Source: JALOAR01 sp041649615 (lineage in GTDB: Bacteria; Patescibacteriota; Minisyncoccia; UBA6257; Colwellbacteraceae). Taken from it: a DNA stretch of 5,782 bases. The position numbers were made by a program, and so were the translations under genes. The notes below the pieces were generated by a model. It was not told the origin of the DNA. It made no database searches and saw only the letters and a program-made list of their open reading frames with translations. The stretch is from positions 1 through 5,782 of the forward strand of contig JBAZMT010000049.1 of NCBI GenBank assembly GCA_041649615.1, written 5' to 3'. This document shows, in pieces, positions 1 to 4,652 of this stretch (within the stretch, counting starts at the first letter, position 1; every line of letters begins with the position of its first letter).

Positions 1-15
1 TCGAACGCCTCCGTC

Positions 16-29
16 CGGTTCCGGAACCG
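16..29. repeat. 14-base perfect palindrome near the left edge
   Basis: CGGTTCCGGAACCG at 16-29 equals its own reverse complement and lies 9 bases before ATG 39. Its half GGTTCCGG recurs at 5771-5778 close to the right edge. It may be an operator, a weak hairpin or coding coincidence if the frame through it is translated. Confidence 0.45.
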
Positions 30-38
30 CCAGAAGTC

Positions 39-350
39 ATGGCTTGCGAGACGTGCGTCAACCGCACCAACGCGCCAGGAGATGGTCCGTGCGTCAACTG
101 CGATCTGACGTTCGACGGACCAGAGTCGAACTACTGCGCGGAGACAGATTCTCCTGTCAACGCTGACGACGGTGAAGCTGACCGAGATCTCGACGCCTTT
201 GCGGCGCAGTCTGCAGCTGGCCTCGCAATGTCGGATATTGACGAAGCTGCGCCAATCGCGACTGAGGCGATTGAAGACGACGAAGACGACGAAGACGACG
301 AAGACGACGAAGACGAAGACGAGGCAGCCGACACTGACACCGAGACCTAG
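39..350 (+). CDS. Small zinc-ribbon-like protein with acidic C-terminal tail (possibly the 3' part of a longer gene)
   Basis: Encodes 103 residues from ATG 39. Cysteines at 3, 6, 18 and 21 form two CxxC pairs 11 residues apart, the spacing of a treble-clef or zinc-ribbon metal site, with a fifth Cys at 33. From about residue 78 the protein is almost entirely Asp and Glu, encoded by tandem 9-base repeats. No membrane segment is visible. The start is uncertain: there is no good Shine-Dalgarno before 39, and the frame is open to the window's left edge, adding the residues ERLRPVPEPPEV. It may therefore be the C-terminal half of a longer protein, and this frame matches the one leaving the right edge of the window. 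The tail could bind basic proteins or cations, or mimic nucleic acid; this is inference. I do not recognise the family. Confidence 0.6.
   Translation: MACETCVNRTNAPGDGPCVNCDLTFDGPESNYCAETDSPVNADDGEADRDLDAFAAQSAAGLAMSDIDEAAPIATEAIEDDEDDEDDEDDEDEDEAADTDTET
273..323 (+). repeat. Tandem 9-base repeat coding the acidic tail
   Basis: The unit GAAGACGAC occurs four times without change at 273-308, followed by two GAAGAC units and GAG. It codes for EDD repeated in frame. Such arrays change length by replication slippage in 3-residue steps without breaking the frame. The apparent poly-serine reading frame on the opposite strand is a by-product of this repeat. Confidence 0.9.
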
Positions 351-353
351 TCC

Positions 354-749
354 ATGACCCCTCCCCGCTCGCCCTCGCGCCACGACGATGACGACCCACC
401 CAGCGGTGGTGGCAACGGCAATGGCGGCGACCATGATGACGACCTCGGTCGTTCTCTGAATCCGTGCAAGCTCGGCGACGACTGCCCTTACGCAGGCTCG
501 ATGCGATGGCTGTTCGACGAACGCCTCAAGCGTGAGCAGACCGAGGGGCAGATCGTTTCCCGCGTCGATATCCTTGCGGACAAGCTGCAGGGCGCAATCC
601 TGTTGGTCGAGAAGTTCGAGCGCACGCTGCTCGACCTGCGAGCAGATCTCGATCGCCACATCAAGACGCACCGGCTGTTCGAGCTTGCCGTGCTGGCGCT
701 TGCTGCTGCGTTCGGCGGGTTTCTTGCTCGCTGGTTTGGGGGCAAGTGA
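354..749 (+). CDS. Small protein with disordered acidic N-terminus, coiled coil and C-terminal membrane anchor
   Basis: 131 residues. Residues 1-35 are low complexity (DDDD, GGGNGNGG, DHDDD) and probably disordered. A Cys pair follows at 38 and 44 in PCKLGDDCPY. Residues about 52-106 form a long charged helix with coiled-coil spacing (EQTEGQIVSRVDILADKLQG and onward). Residues about 108-124 are a hydrophobic segment (LFELAVLALAAAFGGFLA), followed by RWFGGK. It reads as a C-terminally anchored membrane protein whose helical stalk and acidic head lie on one side. It begins 3 bases after the preceding stop codon and its TGA overlaps the next GTG start. The Shine-Dalgarno is weak, so reinitiation after the upstream gene is likely; an internal ATG at 501 would give a form lacking the acidic head. 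The family is not recognised. Confidence 0.75.
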   Translation: MTPPRSPSRHDDDDPPSGGGNGNGGDHDDDLGRSLNPCKLGDDCPYAGSMRWLFDERLKREQTEGQIVSRVDILADKLQGAILLVEKFERTLLDLRADLDRHIKTHRLFELAVLALAAAFGGFLARWFGGK

Positions 750-937
750 ATGCGCTCGGCAAGATGCTTGCGCTCGACGGCATGTTCGCGCTCGGCATGT
801 TGGCGCTAGCGCGCTTCGCCCCCGAGACGAAGAAAGCGCTCGAGCAGCAAGCCAAGGAAACGCTCGCCCAGGTGGCGCCCGAAGCTGCCGAGCAGCTTGA
901 GCAGCTCGAGCAAGCACAAGCCGAGGGGGCACCATGA
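746..937 (+). CDS. 63-residue membrane-associated helical protein
   Basis: GTG start at 746 overlaps the previous TGA (GTGA at 746-749), with a G-rich ribosome site (GGGGG, 738-742) close upstream. Residues 3-24 are hydrophobic and Met/Leu-rich (LGKMLALDGMFALGMLALA) with one buried Asp at 11, so this is either a weak membrane span or an amphipathic helix. Residues 27-60 are a Glu/Gln/Ala-rich helix with coiled-coil spacing and a strongly acidic character. The size and the combination of hydrophobic and charged helices are common for minor virion proteins of small membrane-interacting phages, but no family is recognised. The gene ends in an ATGA overlap with the next one, so the two are translationally coupled. 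Confidence 0.7.
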   Translation: MNALGKMLALDGMFALGMLALARFAPETKKALEQQAKETLAQVAPEAAEQLEQLEQAQAEGAP

Positions 938-1125
938 AGAACGTTGCAATCCTTCTGGCCGCCTCGCTTGTCGGTGTCGACGCAACGGATCTCAATCTCC
1001 AAGCATGCGGGCGAAACGAGCCGGACCCCGTCCATAGTCGTGCAATGAAACGGGCGGCCCGCAGACAACAACGTGAGCAAGCCAAACGAACGGCACGAGC
1101 TCGGAAAGGTGTGCACCATGCTTAG
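934..1125 (+). CDS. 63-residue protein with signal-like N-terminus and very basic C-terminus
   Basis: ATG 934 overlaps the preceding TGA (ATGA 934-937) and is preceded by a strong purine-rich site (GAGGGGG, 923-929). Residues 1-17 (MKNVAILLAASLVGVDA) look like a short signal peptide or membrane anchor, with possible cleavage after Ala17. The rest is hydrophilic with a single Cys25. The C-terminal third is dense in Arg and Lys (MKRAARRQQREQAKRTARAR). If the N-terminus is a secretion signal, the basic tail would be exported, which suggests binding to DNA or to an acidic partner. The last 8 bases overlap the next gene. It is short and unrecognised, but the tight coupling on both sides supports it as real. 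Confidence 0.65.
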   Translation: MKNVAILLAASLVGVDATDLNLQACGRNEPDPVHSRAMKRAARRQQREQAKRTARARKGVHHA

Positions 1126-1462
1126 GTGGAAACTACTCTTCAGACTGATCGTGACGTGGCTCTCGATTAGCGCTTGCTTCGTCTACGGTGTCATGTCGTG
1201 CGCCGGTACCCCGAGCGTGCATGTCGACAACCCAACCGAGCTTTGTGCCACAGCTGTGGCACTTAGTTCCGCAGTGAAGGCGCAAGCCGCCAAGCTTGGC
1301 ATTGAGCCTATCGAGCTCGCCCGCCGCACCTGCGATGCCGCAATTCTAGCGACCCAGGTGGCCGAAGCGAACCTGCAGAAAGCCGAGGGGACTGCAGGCG
1401 CGACGAGCTCGCCATCGATGGCGGCCGCCGGCGCCGCCGGCGCCGCCGGATCGGGAGGATAG
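1118..1462 (+). CDS. Putative lipoprotein or signal-anchored protein with Cys-linked helical pair and Ala/Gly tail
   Basis: I place the start at ATG 1118, 8 bases before the preceding gene ends, because GGAAAGG at 1103-1109 sits well before it; a GTG at 1073 would extend it within the upstream gene. 114 residues. Residues 1-26 form a basic-then-hydrophobic signal (MLRWKLLFRLIVTWLSISAC) ending in VMSC, which fits a loose lipobox with Cys28 as the lipidated residue. The mature part has Cys43 and Cys72 flanking two short helices (ATAVALSSAVKAQAAKLG and PIELARRT), consistent with a disulfide-closed helical hairpin outside the cytoplasm. The tail (MAAAGAAGAAGSGG) is encoded by 9-base repeats. The position resembles that of small secreted or virion-surface proteins; no family is recognised. 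Confidence 0.7.
   Translation: MLRWKLLFRLIVTWLSISACFVYGVMSCAGTPSVHVDNPTELCATAVALSSAVKAQAAKLGIEPIELARRTCDAAILATQVAEANLQKAEGTAGATSSPSMAAAGAAGAAGSGG
1424..1450 (+). repeat. Three tandem 9-base GC-only repeats
   Basis: The unit GCCGCCGGC is present at 1424-1432 and 1433-1441, and as GCCGCCGGA at 1442-1450. It codes for Ala-Ala-Gly triplets at the C-terminus of the 1118-1462 protein. Unit length and codon-in-phase design match the acidic-tail repeat at 273-308, although the bases differ. Confidence 0.85.
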
Positions 1463-1465
1463 GCC

Positions 1466-1912
1466 GTGGCCCTCGAACGACGCCGTCCATTGCCAGCGGG
1501 CCGCTATTGGCTCGACGTTACTCCTTTGCTCAAGTCCAAGTGGGAGGTCTGGCTCGATGCGATGTCGAAGTTCGATAGCGTGAAGGTCGAGCATACCGAG
1601 CACTTCGACGCCATCGAGGAACAATCGAATCCTCTTGGCGACGGTACGGTCCCGGCCGCGCCGGCTCATGACTTCGTGATTTTCTCGACGTCGAGTCCGA
1701 ACGTTGCCTGGGAAGCTGCGGGCCTGCCGTCGCCAACCATCGCCCCGGCAACAGTCACGACGAGTGACGACACAGTTGACAAGCCCCCCCCCGAACCAAG
1801 CCTGCTCGACAAGCTCTCGAGCCATGCCGAGGGGATTGCTACTGGCGCGAAGGTCTCGCTCGGCATTGCGGTCGTTGTTGTCATCGCGGCCATTGCACTG
1901 AAGAGGAAATGA
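1466..1912 (+). CDS. Tail-anchored protein with N-terminal globular domain
   Basis: GTG 1466 is preceded by GGGAGG (1453-1458) at good spacing. 148 residues. Residues 11-80 look folded, with conserved-looking aromatics (RYW at 13-15, W26, W29, F36) and a predicted strand DFVIFS at 69-74. Residues 85-112 are a Pro/Thr/Ser/Asp linker, which includes PPP encoded by nine consecutive C. Residues 129-145 are a strong membrane span (VSLGIAVVVVIAAIAL) followed by KRK. There is no signal peptide, so the domain would start out cytoplasmic, or be displayed outside if inserted post-translationally or carried by a virion membrane. The plan (domain, linker, C-terminal span, basic end) is repeated by the 3069-3668 product, and the N-termini may be related. 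The role could be a spike or minor coat protein; this is inference. Confidence 0.75.
   Translation: MALERRRPLPAGRYWLDVTPLLKSKWEVWLDAMSKFDSVKVEHTEHFDAIEEQSNPLGDGTVPAAPAHDFVIFSTSSPNVAWEAAGLPSPTIAPATVTTSDDTVDKPPPEPSLLDKLSSHAEGIATGAKVSLGIAVVVVIAAIALKRK
1784..1792 (+). repeat. Nine-base C homopolymer inside a gene
   Basis: Nine consecutive C code for three prolines in the linker of the 1466-1912 protein. Loss or gain of one base would remove the C-terminal membrane anchor. The neighbouring genes contain no C run this long. Confidence 0.9.
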
Positions 1913-1915
1913 ACC

Positions 1916-2518
1916 ATGGGAGCATTGCCTTACATCGTTGGTGGCGGAGTGGTCCTCCTGGTGGTGGCTGCAGCCACGAAAGCCAAGGCTTCGACGTCGA
2001 CCTCGACAACGACGAAGCCGACGGGCTCGACGACGAGCACGACAACGAAGCCAACCTCGACCACGGCGACCACTGGCGTTGCGGCCCCGGCCTATCTGGA
2101 GAGTGTCCCCTACGTCATTGCCATGCGCGTGATCCAGCTGTCAGATCCGTCTCTGCAGCAAGCCCAAGGCGTTTGGTTGACAGACAATGGGTACCCGCTA
2201 ACAGGCGAAGCCGTGCAGAAGTACTCGAGGGGAGAGATCACGGATCTGCAACTGCGGCAGATCGCACAGGCCGAGTTCAAGGCTGGTGCAGTCGCGACTA
2301 CTCCGACCGTAACGATCACACCCAAGCCAAAAGGCACGACAGCCCCCGACACCTACGGCACCTACTTGCTCAACGCCGGCACGGACGACGAGATCTACTC
2401 GTACGCTCTGACGTCGCCGAGCATACCGTTCGTGACGCAGGCAGCGGCTCGACTGGCGGCCGCTGGCGATAGCCGTGCGCTCGCAGTGACCCAACACCTC
2501 GCAGACATCAGCACCTAG
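1916..2518 (+). CDS. N-terminally anchored protein with Thr-rich stalk and C-terminal domain
   Basis: ATG 1916 lies 3 bases after the previous stop, with AGAGGA at 1902-1907 as ribosome site. 200 residues. Residues 4-20 form a membrane span (LPYIVGGGVVLLVVAAA) followed by KAKA. Residues 26-54 are a Ser/Thr/Lys/Pro stalk with TTTKPT twice (31-36 and 42-47). Residues 58-125 are mainly helical (LQQAQGVWLTDNGYPLTGEA), then a Thr/Pro/Lys spacer (127-145) and a second helical segment to the end. Its topology is a mirror image of the two tail-anchored proteins encoded on either side. The stalk composition is typical of surface or virion-exposed linkers. I chose this frame over the overlapping +1 frame from 1909 because only this one gives a coherent span, stalk and domain. 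Confidence 0.8.
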   Translation: MGALPYIVGGGVVLLVVAAATKAKASTSTSTTTKPTGSTTSTTTKPTSTTATTGVAAPAYLESVPYVIAMRVIQLSDPSLQQAQGVWLTDNGYPLTGEAVQKYSRGEITDLQLRQIAQAEFKAGAVATTPTVTITPKPKGTTAPDTYGTYLLNAGTDDEIYSYALTSPSIPFVTQAAARLAAAGDSRALAVTQHLADIST

Positions 2519-2529
2519 GAGCGACCCAG

Positions 2530-2673
2530 ATGGCAACGAAGAAACGTTCCGCAGTCCCAACGCCCGCAGAGATCAAGCGGCTCGCGAAAGCGCACACCAA
2601 AGCCGAGGATCGGCTGCGTCATGCCGAGCTCAAGGTGATGACGGCGAAGAAGTCGCAAGCGAAGCGCAGGTAG
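2530..2673 (+). CDS. Very basic 47-residue protein
   Basis: ATG 2530 has AGGAG at 2517-2521 as ribosome site, and the frame runs to TAG 2671. The product begins MATKKRSAVPTPAEIKRLAK and ends KVMTAKKSQAKRR. About a third of its residues are Lys, Arg or His, and it has no Cys, Trp or hydrophobic span; residues 12-38 should form one amphipathic charged helix. Small Lys/Arg-rich proteins of this size bind and condense the genome in several tiny phages (the microvirus J protein is the best-known example of the principle), so a DNA-binding role is plausible but unproven. The gaps of 11 bases before and 4 after place it firmly in the same transcription unit. It is easy to overlook because of its length. 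Confidence 0.7.
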   Translation: MATKKRSAVPTPAEIKRLAKAHTKAEDRLRHAELKVMTAKKSQAKRR

Positions 2674-2677
2674 CAGC

Positions 2678-2878
2678 ATGGCAAGCCTGCCCTCCTCGCT
2701 CGACGAATGCACCGAACGGCTCGACGCTGCCCAGACGGCAGTAGCCAAGTCGCAGTCGGTTGTCCGCGTGCTTGGCGGCATTGCGCTCGTCGTTGGCATC
2801 GGGTGGGCGTTTTGGGAGATCATCGGACGCAAGAACGCGGAAGCGAAGCCCGAAGCGCCGCCGGAGGCCTTGACGTGA
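2678..2878 (+). CDS. 66-residue single-span protein, candidate coat or membrane protein
   Basis: Residues 1-27 form a mildly acidic amphipathic helix (SSLDECTERLDAAQTAVAKS). Residues 28-49 are a strong membrane span rich in Gly, Val, Ile and Trp (VVRVLGGIALVVGIGWAFWE). RK follows at 51-52, then a hydrophilic Ala/Glu/Pro tail. An acidic amphipathic start, one span and then positive residues is the architecture of filamentous-phage major coat proteins and of small lipid-associated virion proteins, though the extra tail is unusual. No sequence-level family match is claimed. An AGG at 2668-2670 precedes the ATG. Its TGA overlaps the following GTG (GTGA at 2875-2878). Confidence 0.75.
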   Translation: MASLPSSLDECTERLDAAQTAVAKSQSVVRVLGGIALVVGIGWAFWEIIGRKNAEAKPEAPPEALT

Positions 2879-3072
2879 AGGACGCGATCCCGGATCCCGT
2901 TGCCTCGTACGTCGGAGTACTCGAGGAGCTGCTCGCCGCTCGAGCGCGGGGACCGCTCGACGACGAGACGGAAGCGCGGTTCGCTACTGCGATGAGTGAC
3001 TGGCGAGCGGTGATGACGACGTCGCAAGAAGCCGAGCTCGAGCAGCAGATTGCCGAAAGGCTTGCGCGGTGA
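2875..3072 (+). CDS. 65-residue soluble helical protein
   Basis: The start is GTG 2875, chosen because GGAGG at 2862-2866 lies 8 bases upstream and because it overlaps the previous TGA as GTGA. Earlier in-frame starts would run through the preceding gene. The product (MKDAIPDPVASYVGVLEELL and onward) is acidic, all-helical, and has no Cys or membrane span; a central Trp (DWRAVM) sits between two charged helices, the second Glu/Gln-rich (EAELEQQIAERLAR). It could be an assembly or scaffold-type protein or a partner of a neighbouring membrane protein, but nothing in the sequence decides this. It ends in another GTGA overlap with the next gene at 3069-3072. Confidence 0.72.
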   Translation: MKDAIPDPVASYVGVLEELLAARARGPLDDETEARFATAMSDWRAVMTTSQEAELEQQIAERLAR

Positions 3073-3668
3073 CAGCCGTCGCGCTGGTCAACGGCTCGAA
3101 GTACTGGGCGGGCGCAAGCCGACCGTTCTTCATCTCGCAGGGGACGGTTTCGTCGTACCTCCGCGGGAAGGGCTTCTCGAACGTCGTTTGGCACGACCGC
3201 TCCGAAGCGCTCCCTTCGACCGTCACCCCTCGAAGCGACCCAACGTACGACGATGATTGGGACGAGTGGGTGAGCGCCGACTATAATGGGCCGGCGGGCA
3301 GCATTTCTCCGCCGGTGGCCATTCCGTGGCTAATCGTCCACCTGCCGAGCGTGGCTCAACAGGCCTCAACGACGAGCACCACGAAGCCACCCGCATCGAC
3401 GCCTAGCGTGCCCTCCTGGGTGACGTCGAGCGCTCAGGCGGGTTATGCTGCAGCTCAAGCGGCAGCACAGGCAGCGGCAGCAGCAGCGGGCGCGGGAAGG
3501 CCTTCTGCGGTATCCTCTGGCTCGGCCGTACCTGCCGAGCCCACACCTACCCCAAGCGCACCTCGGGACGGGCAGAAGGCGAACGCAGGGGCGGCCGTTT
3601 TAGCGACTGGCGTGCTGGTGGTGCTCGGCACCTTCGTGGCGGCTATACTGCGCCGGAAGCGCCACTAG
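3069..3668 (+). CDS. Larger tail-anchored protein with globular head and low-complexity stalk
   Basis: GTG 3069 overlaps the previous TGA, with AAAGG at 3056-3060 as ribosome site. 199 residues. Residues 5-95 look folded and aromatic-rich (KYW at 11-13, RPFFISQGTVSSYLRGKGF, DDDWDEW at 61-67, a hydrophobic strand WLIVHL at 87-92). Residues 97-115 are a Thr/Ser/Lys/Pro stalk (ASTTSTTKPPAST) like that of the 1916-2518 protein. Residues 122-143 are an Ala/Gln-rich helix, then a Pro/Thr/Ser stretch. Residues 173-194 are the membrane span (AGAAVLATGVLVVLGTFVAA), followed by RRKRH. There is no signal peptide. Head, long stalk and C-terminal anchor are the design of attachment or spike proteins of small phages; the role here is inferred. 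Confidence 0.78.
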   Translation: MTAVALVNGSKYWAGASRPFFISQGTVSSYLRGKGFSNVVWHDRSEALPSTVTPRSDPTYDDDWDEWVSADYNGPAGSISPPVAIPWLIVHLPSVAQQASTTSTTKPPASTPSVPSWVTSSAQAGYAAAQAAAQAAAAAAGAGRPSAVSSGSAVPAEPTPTPSAPRDGQKANAGAAVLATGVLVVLGTFVAAILRRKRH

Positions 3669-3675
3669 GCGCCTA
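3666..3675. repeat. 10-base perfect palindrome in the 3668/3691 gap
   Basis: TAGGCGCCTA at 3666-3675 begins with the stop codon of the preceding gene. Nine of its bases (TAGGCGCCT) recur at 4532-4540 in the intergenic region. It could be a protein-binding site or chance in GC-rich DNA. Confidence 0.4.
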
Positions 3676-3690
3676 ACCCGAGGTGACACC

Positions 3691-3999
3691 ATGGTTGCAC
3701 AGAAAACCGCTGGAACGCGGATGGTCGAGAGTCTGATCGGCTCGATGTTGTCGAGCGCCATCGAAAGCGCGCAGGGGGAAAACCCCATGCCCAAGCTTTC
3801 CGAGGAGGGGGAGCCAATCACCGTCCTATCGATGGCCAAGCAGATCGAAAAGGTCTATGCCGACGAGCCGAAGACGGCGATGCGCATAGCGCTGATTCTG
3901 GGGGCCTACCTCGCCCGCCAGCAGGGGGTTCGCGAAAAAGATGCTTTAGTAGCGGCAGCTTGCGCATGGGCCCAAACTGCCGACTTGACGCCTCGCTAG
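3691..3999 (+). CDS. 102-residue helical protein of unknown function
   Basis: ATG 3691 follows a strong ribosome site (GAGGTGA, 3680-3686). The N-terminal part (residues 8-28, TRMVESLIGSMLSSAIESAQ) is an amphipathic helix. A Pro/Glu-rich turn follows, and residues 44-97 form two or three more helices, including TAMRIALILGAYLARQQGV and DALVAAACAWAQ with the only Cys at 91. Hydrophobicity is moderate and I do not call a membrane span. It is the last gene before the long structured non-coding region, so it would be the last gene of the transcription unit. A conserved-looking pattern is present but I cannot name a family. Confidence 0.7.
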   Translation: MVAQKTAGTRMVESLIGSMLSSAIESAQGENPMPKLSEEGEPITVLSMAKQIEKVYADEPKTAMRIALILGAYLARQQGVREKDALVAAACAWAQTADLTPR

Positions 4000-4021
4000 G
4001 GGCGTGCTTAGGCTAGGTCAT

Positions 4022-4060
4022 CGCTTGGCCGGGTCCCCCCCAATCCAACCTGGCCGAGCG
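4022..4060. repeat. 9-bp hairpin with C-rich loop
   Basis: 4022-4030 (CGCTTGGCC) pairs with 4052-4060 (GGCCGAGCG) with a single G-T wobble. The 21-base loop contains seven consecutive C. It ends only 5 bases before the large inverted repeat. Confidence 0.65.
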
Positions 4061-4065
4061 GGTCT

Positions 4066-4152
4066 AATTACTCGTCGCGGCGTGCGCTTCGCACCCGCAC
4101 GTACCCCGGGCGGACCGAGCGAAAACTCGGCCGCACGCCGCGACGAGCAATT
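4066..4152. repeat. Large branched inverted repeat (21-base arms, two inner hairpins)
   Basis: The arms 4066-4086 and 4132-4152 are complementary at 20 of 21 positions (the mismatch is the fifth pair from the base). Inside, GTGCG/CGCAC (4082-4086 with 4090-4094, 3-base loop) and CCGAG/CTCGG (4115-4119 with 4126-4130, loop CGAAAA) can each form hairpins; the first trades against the top five pairs of the main stem. CGTGCG (4081-4086) can instead pair with 4096-4101. The result is a three-way-junction or cross-shaped fold on one strand, or a cruciform on duplex DNA. This is the most stable structure in the window and the best candidate for an origin or packaging signal. Confidence 0.75.
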
Positions 4153-4165
4153 GCCGCAAAAACCT

Positions 4166-4211
4166 GACGGACGCCACTGTTTGAACGCATGTCGGCGTCC
4201 GTCGCTATTTT
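4166..4211 (+). terminator. Terminator-like hairpin, possibly bidirectional
   Basis: GACGGACGCC (4166-4175) pairs perfectly with GGCGTCCGTC (4194-4203); the loop is 18 bases. TATTTT follows at 4206-4211 and AAAAA precedes at 4158-4162, so the stem has a U-rich tract on both strands. It lies about 170 bases after the last gene of the block. The tract is three bases away from the stem and the loop is long, so its strength as an intrinsic terminator is uncertain. Confidence 0.45.
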
Positions 4212-4233
4212 GTGCCCATGAATTTGGGAGGTT

Positions 4234-4267
4234 CCGAACTTTTGGGCTTTTCGCCGAAAGTTCGGCG
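4234..4267. repeat. Hairpin with two mutually exclusive pairings
   Basis: CCGAACTTT (4234-4242) pairs with AAAGTTCGG (4257-4265). Alternatively CGCCGA (4252-4257) pairs with TCGGCG (4262-4267) around a 4-base loop. The two cannot form together. The outer segments GCCCA (4214-4218) and TGGGC (4243-4247) offer a third pairing. Confidence 0.6.
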
Positions 4268-4338
4268 CAACGATCATACACGGCAGGATCAGGGTTCTGA
4301 CGTCGTGCCTGCGCATTCGACGTCGACCCCTTCGTGCG

Positions 4339-4376
4339 CAGTGGCGCTGCGCTGGGCGCCCACCGCAGCGCCACTG
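4339..4376. repeat. Perfect 13-bp hairpin
   Basis: CAGTGGCGCTGCG (4339-4351) is the exact reverse complement of 4364-4376. The 12-base loop contains the palindrome TGGGCGCCCA (4353-4362), so the stem can extend by three more pairs beyond a C-C mismatch. Confidence 0.75.
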
Positions 4377-4397
4377 GTGATGGGGGACTGACTTTCG

Positions 4398-4420
4398 CCC
4401 AAAGCTGCCCAAACCCGCCC
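4398..4420 (-). other. G-quadruplex motif on the - strand
   Basis: Read on the - strand, the segment is GGG C GGG TTT GGG CAGCTTT GGG, four G-tracts with loops of 1, 3 and 7 bases, which meets the usual G3/N1-7 rule. Further G-tracts follow on the same strand at 4431-4434, 4440-4443 and 4446-4448. Formation would depend on strand separation, as during replication. Confidence 0.5.
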
Positions 4421-4652
4421 AGGCCGATTGCCCCTTCTGCCCCGGCCCAAGTGGTGGTATACAGCTGTCGGCAAGGCGTTGAAGACGCCGGCAACGGCAG
4501 TCGGACGGAGATCACATCAGTACGACCGCAATAGGCGCCTTGCCGAGCTTGCTCGTCCGTTCGCCTTGACGCCCCTCGACGCCAGACCGTCAGCGTTTCG
4601 AAGCGTATGGCAGCGGTCCAGATTTTCGACGGTTCCGCCCGGGGTTTCTGGG

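Noticed and set aside
131..340. Poly-serine open frame on the - strand
   Set aside because: It is the mirror of the GAAGACGAC repeat coding the acidic tail and has no independent start signal.
532..900. 122-codon + strand frame overlapping 354-749 and 746-937
   Set aside because: Arg/Ser/Cys-rich shadow frame, while the two coupled genes beneath it have coherent helices and spans.
2176..2204. TTGACA as a promoter -35 inside the 1916-2518 gene
   Set aside because: No acceptable -10 element lies at 16-18 bases downstream, and it is within a coding sequence with no gene start nearby.
1909..2472. 187-codon + strand frame overlapping the 1916-2518 gene
   Set aside because: His/Arg/Trp-rich with no domain structure; the 1916 frame gives a clear membrane span, stalk and domain with a better-placed ribosome site.
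4065..4071. TAATTAC resembling the TAATATTAC nick site of geminivirus-type replicons
   Set aside because: It lacks two bases of the nonanucleotide and lies at the base of a stem rather than in a loop; no HUH replication protein is visible.
4018..4515. 165-codon open frame on the - strand across the structured region
   Set aside because: It crosses several perfect inverted repeats, has no clear ribosome site and gives a composition typical of random GC-rich frames; the + strand frames at 4004-4300 and 4334-4670 fail for the same reasons.
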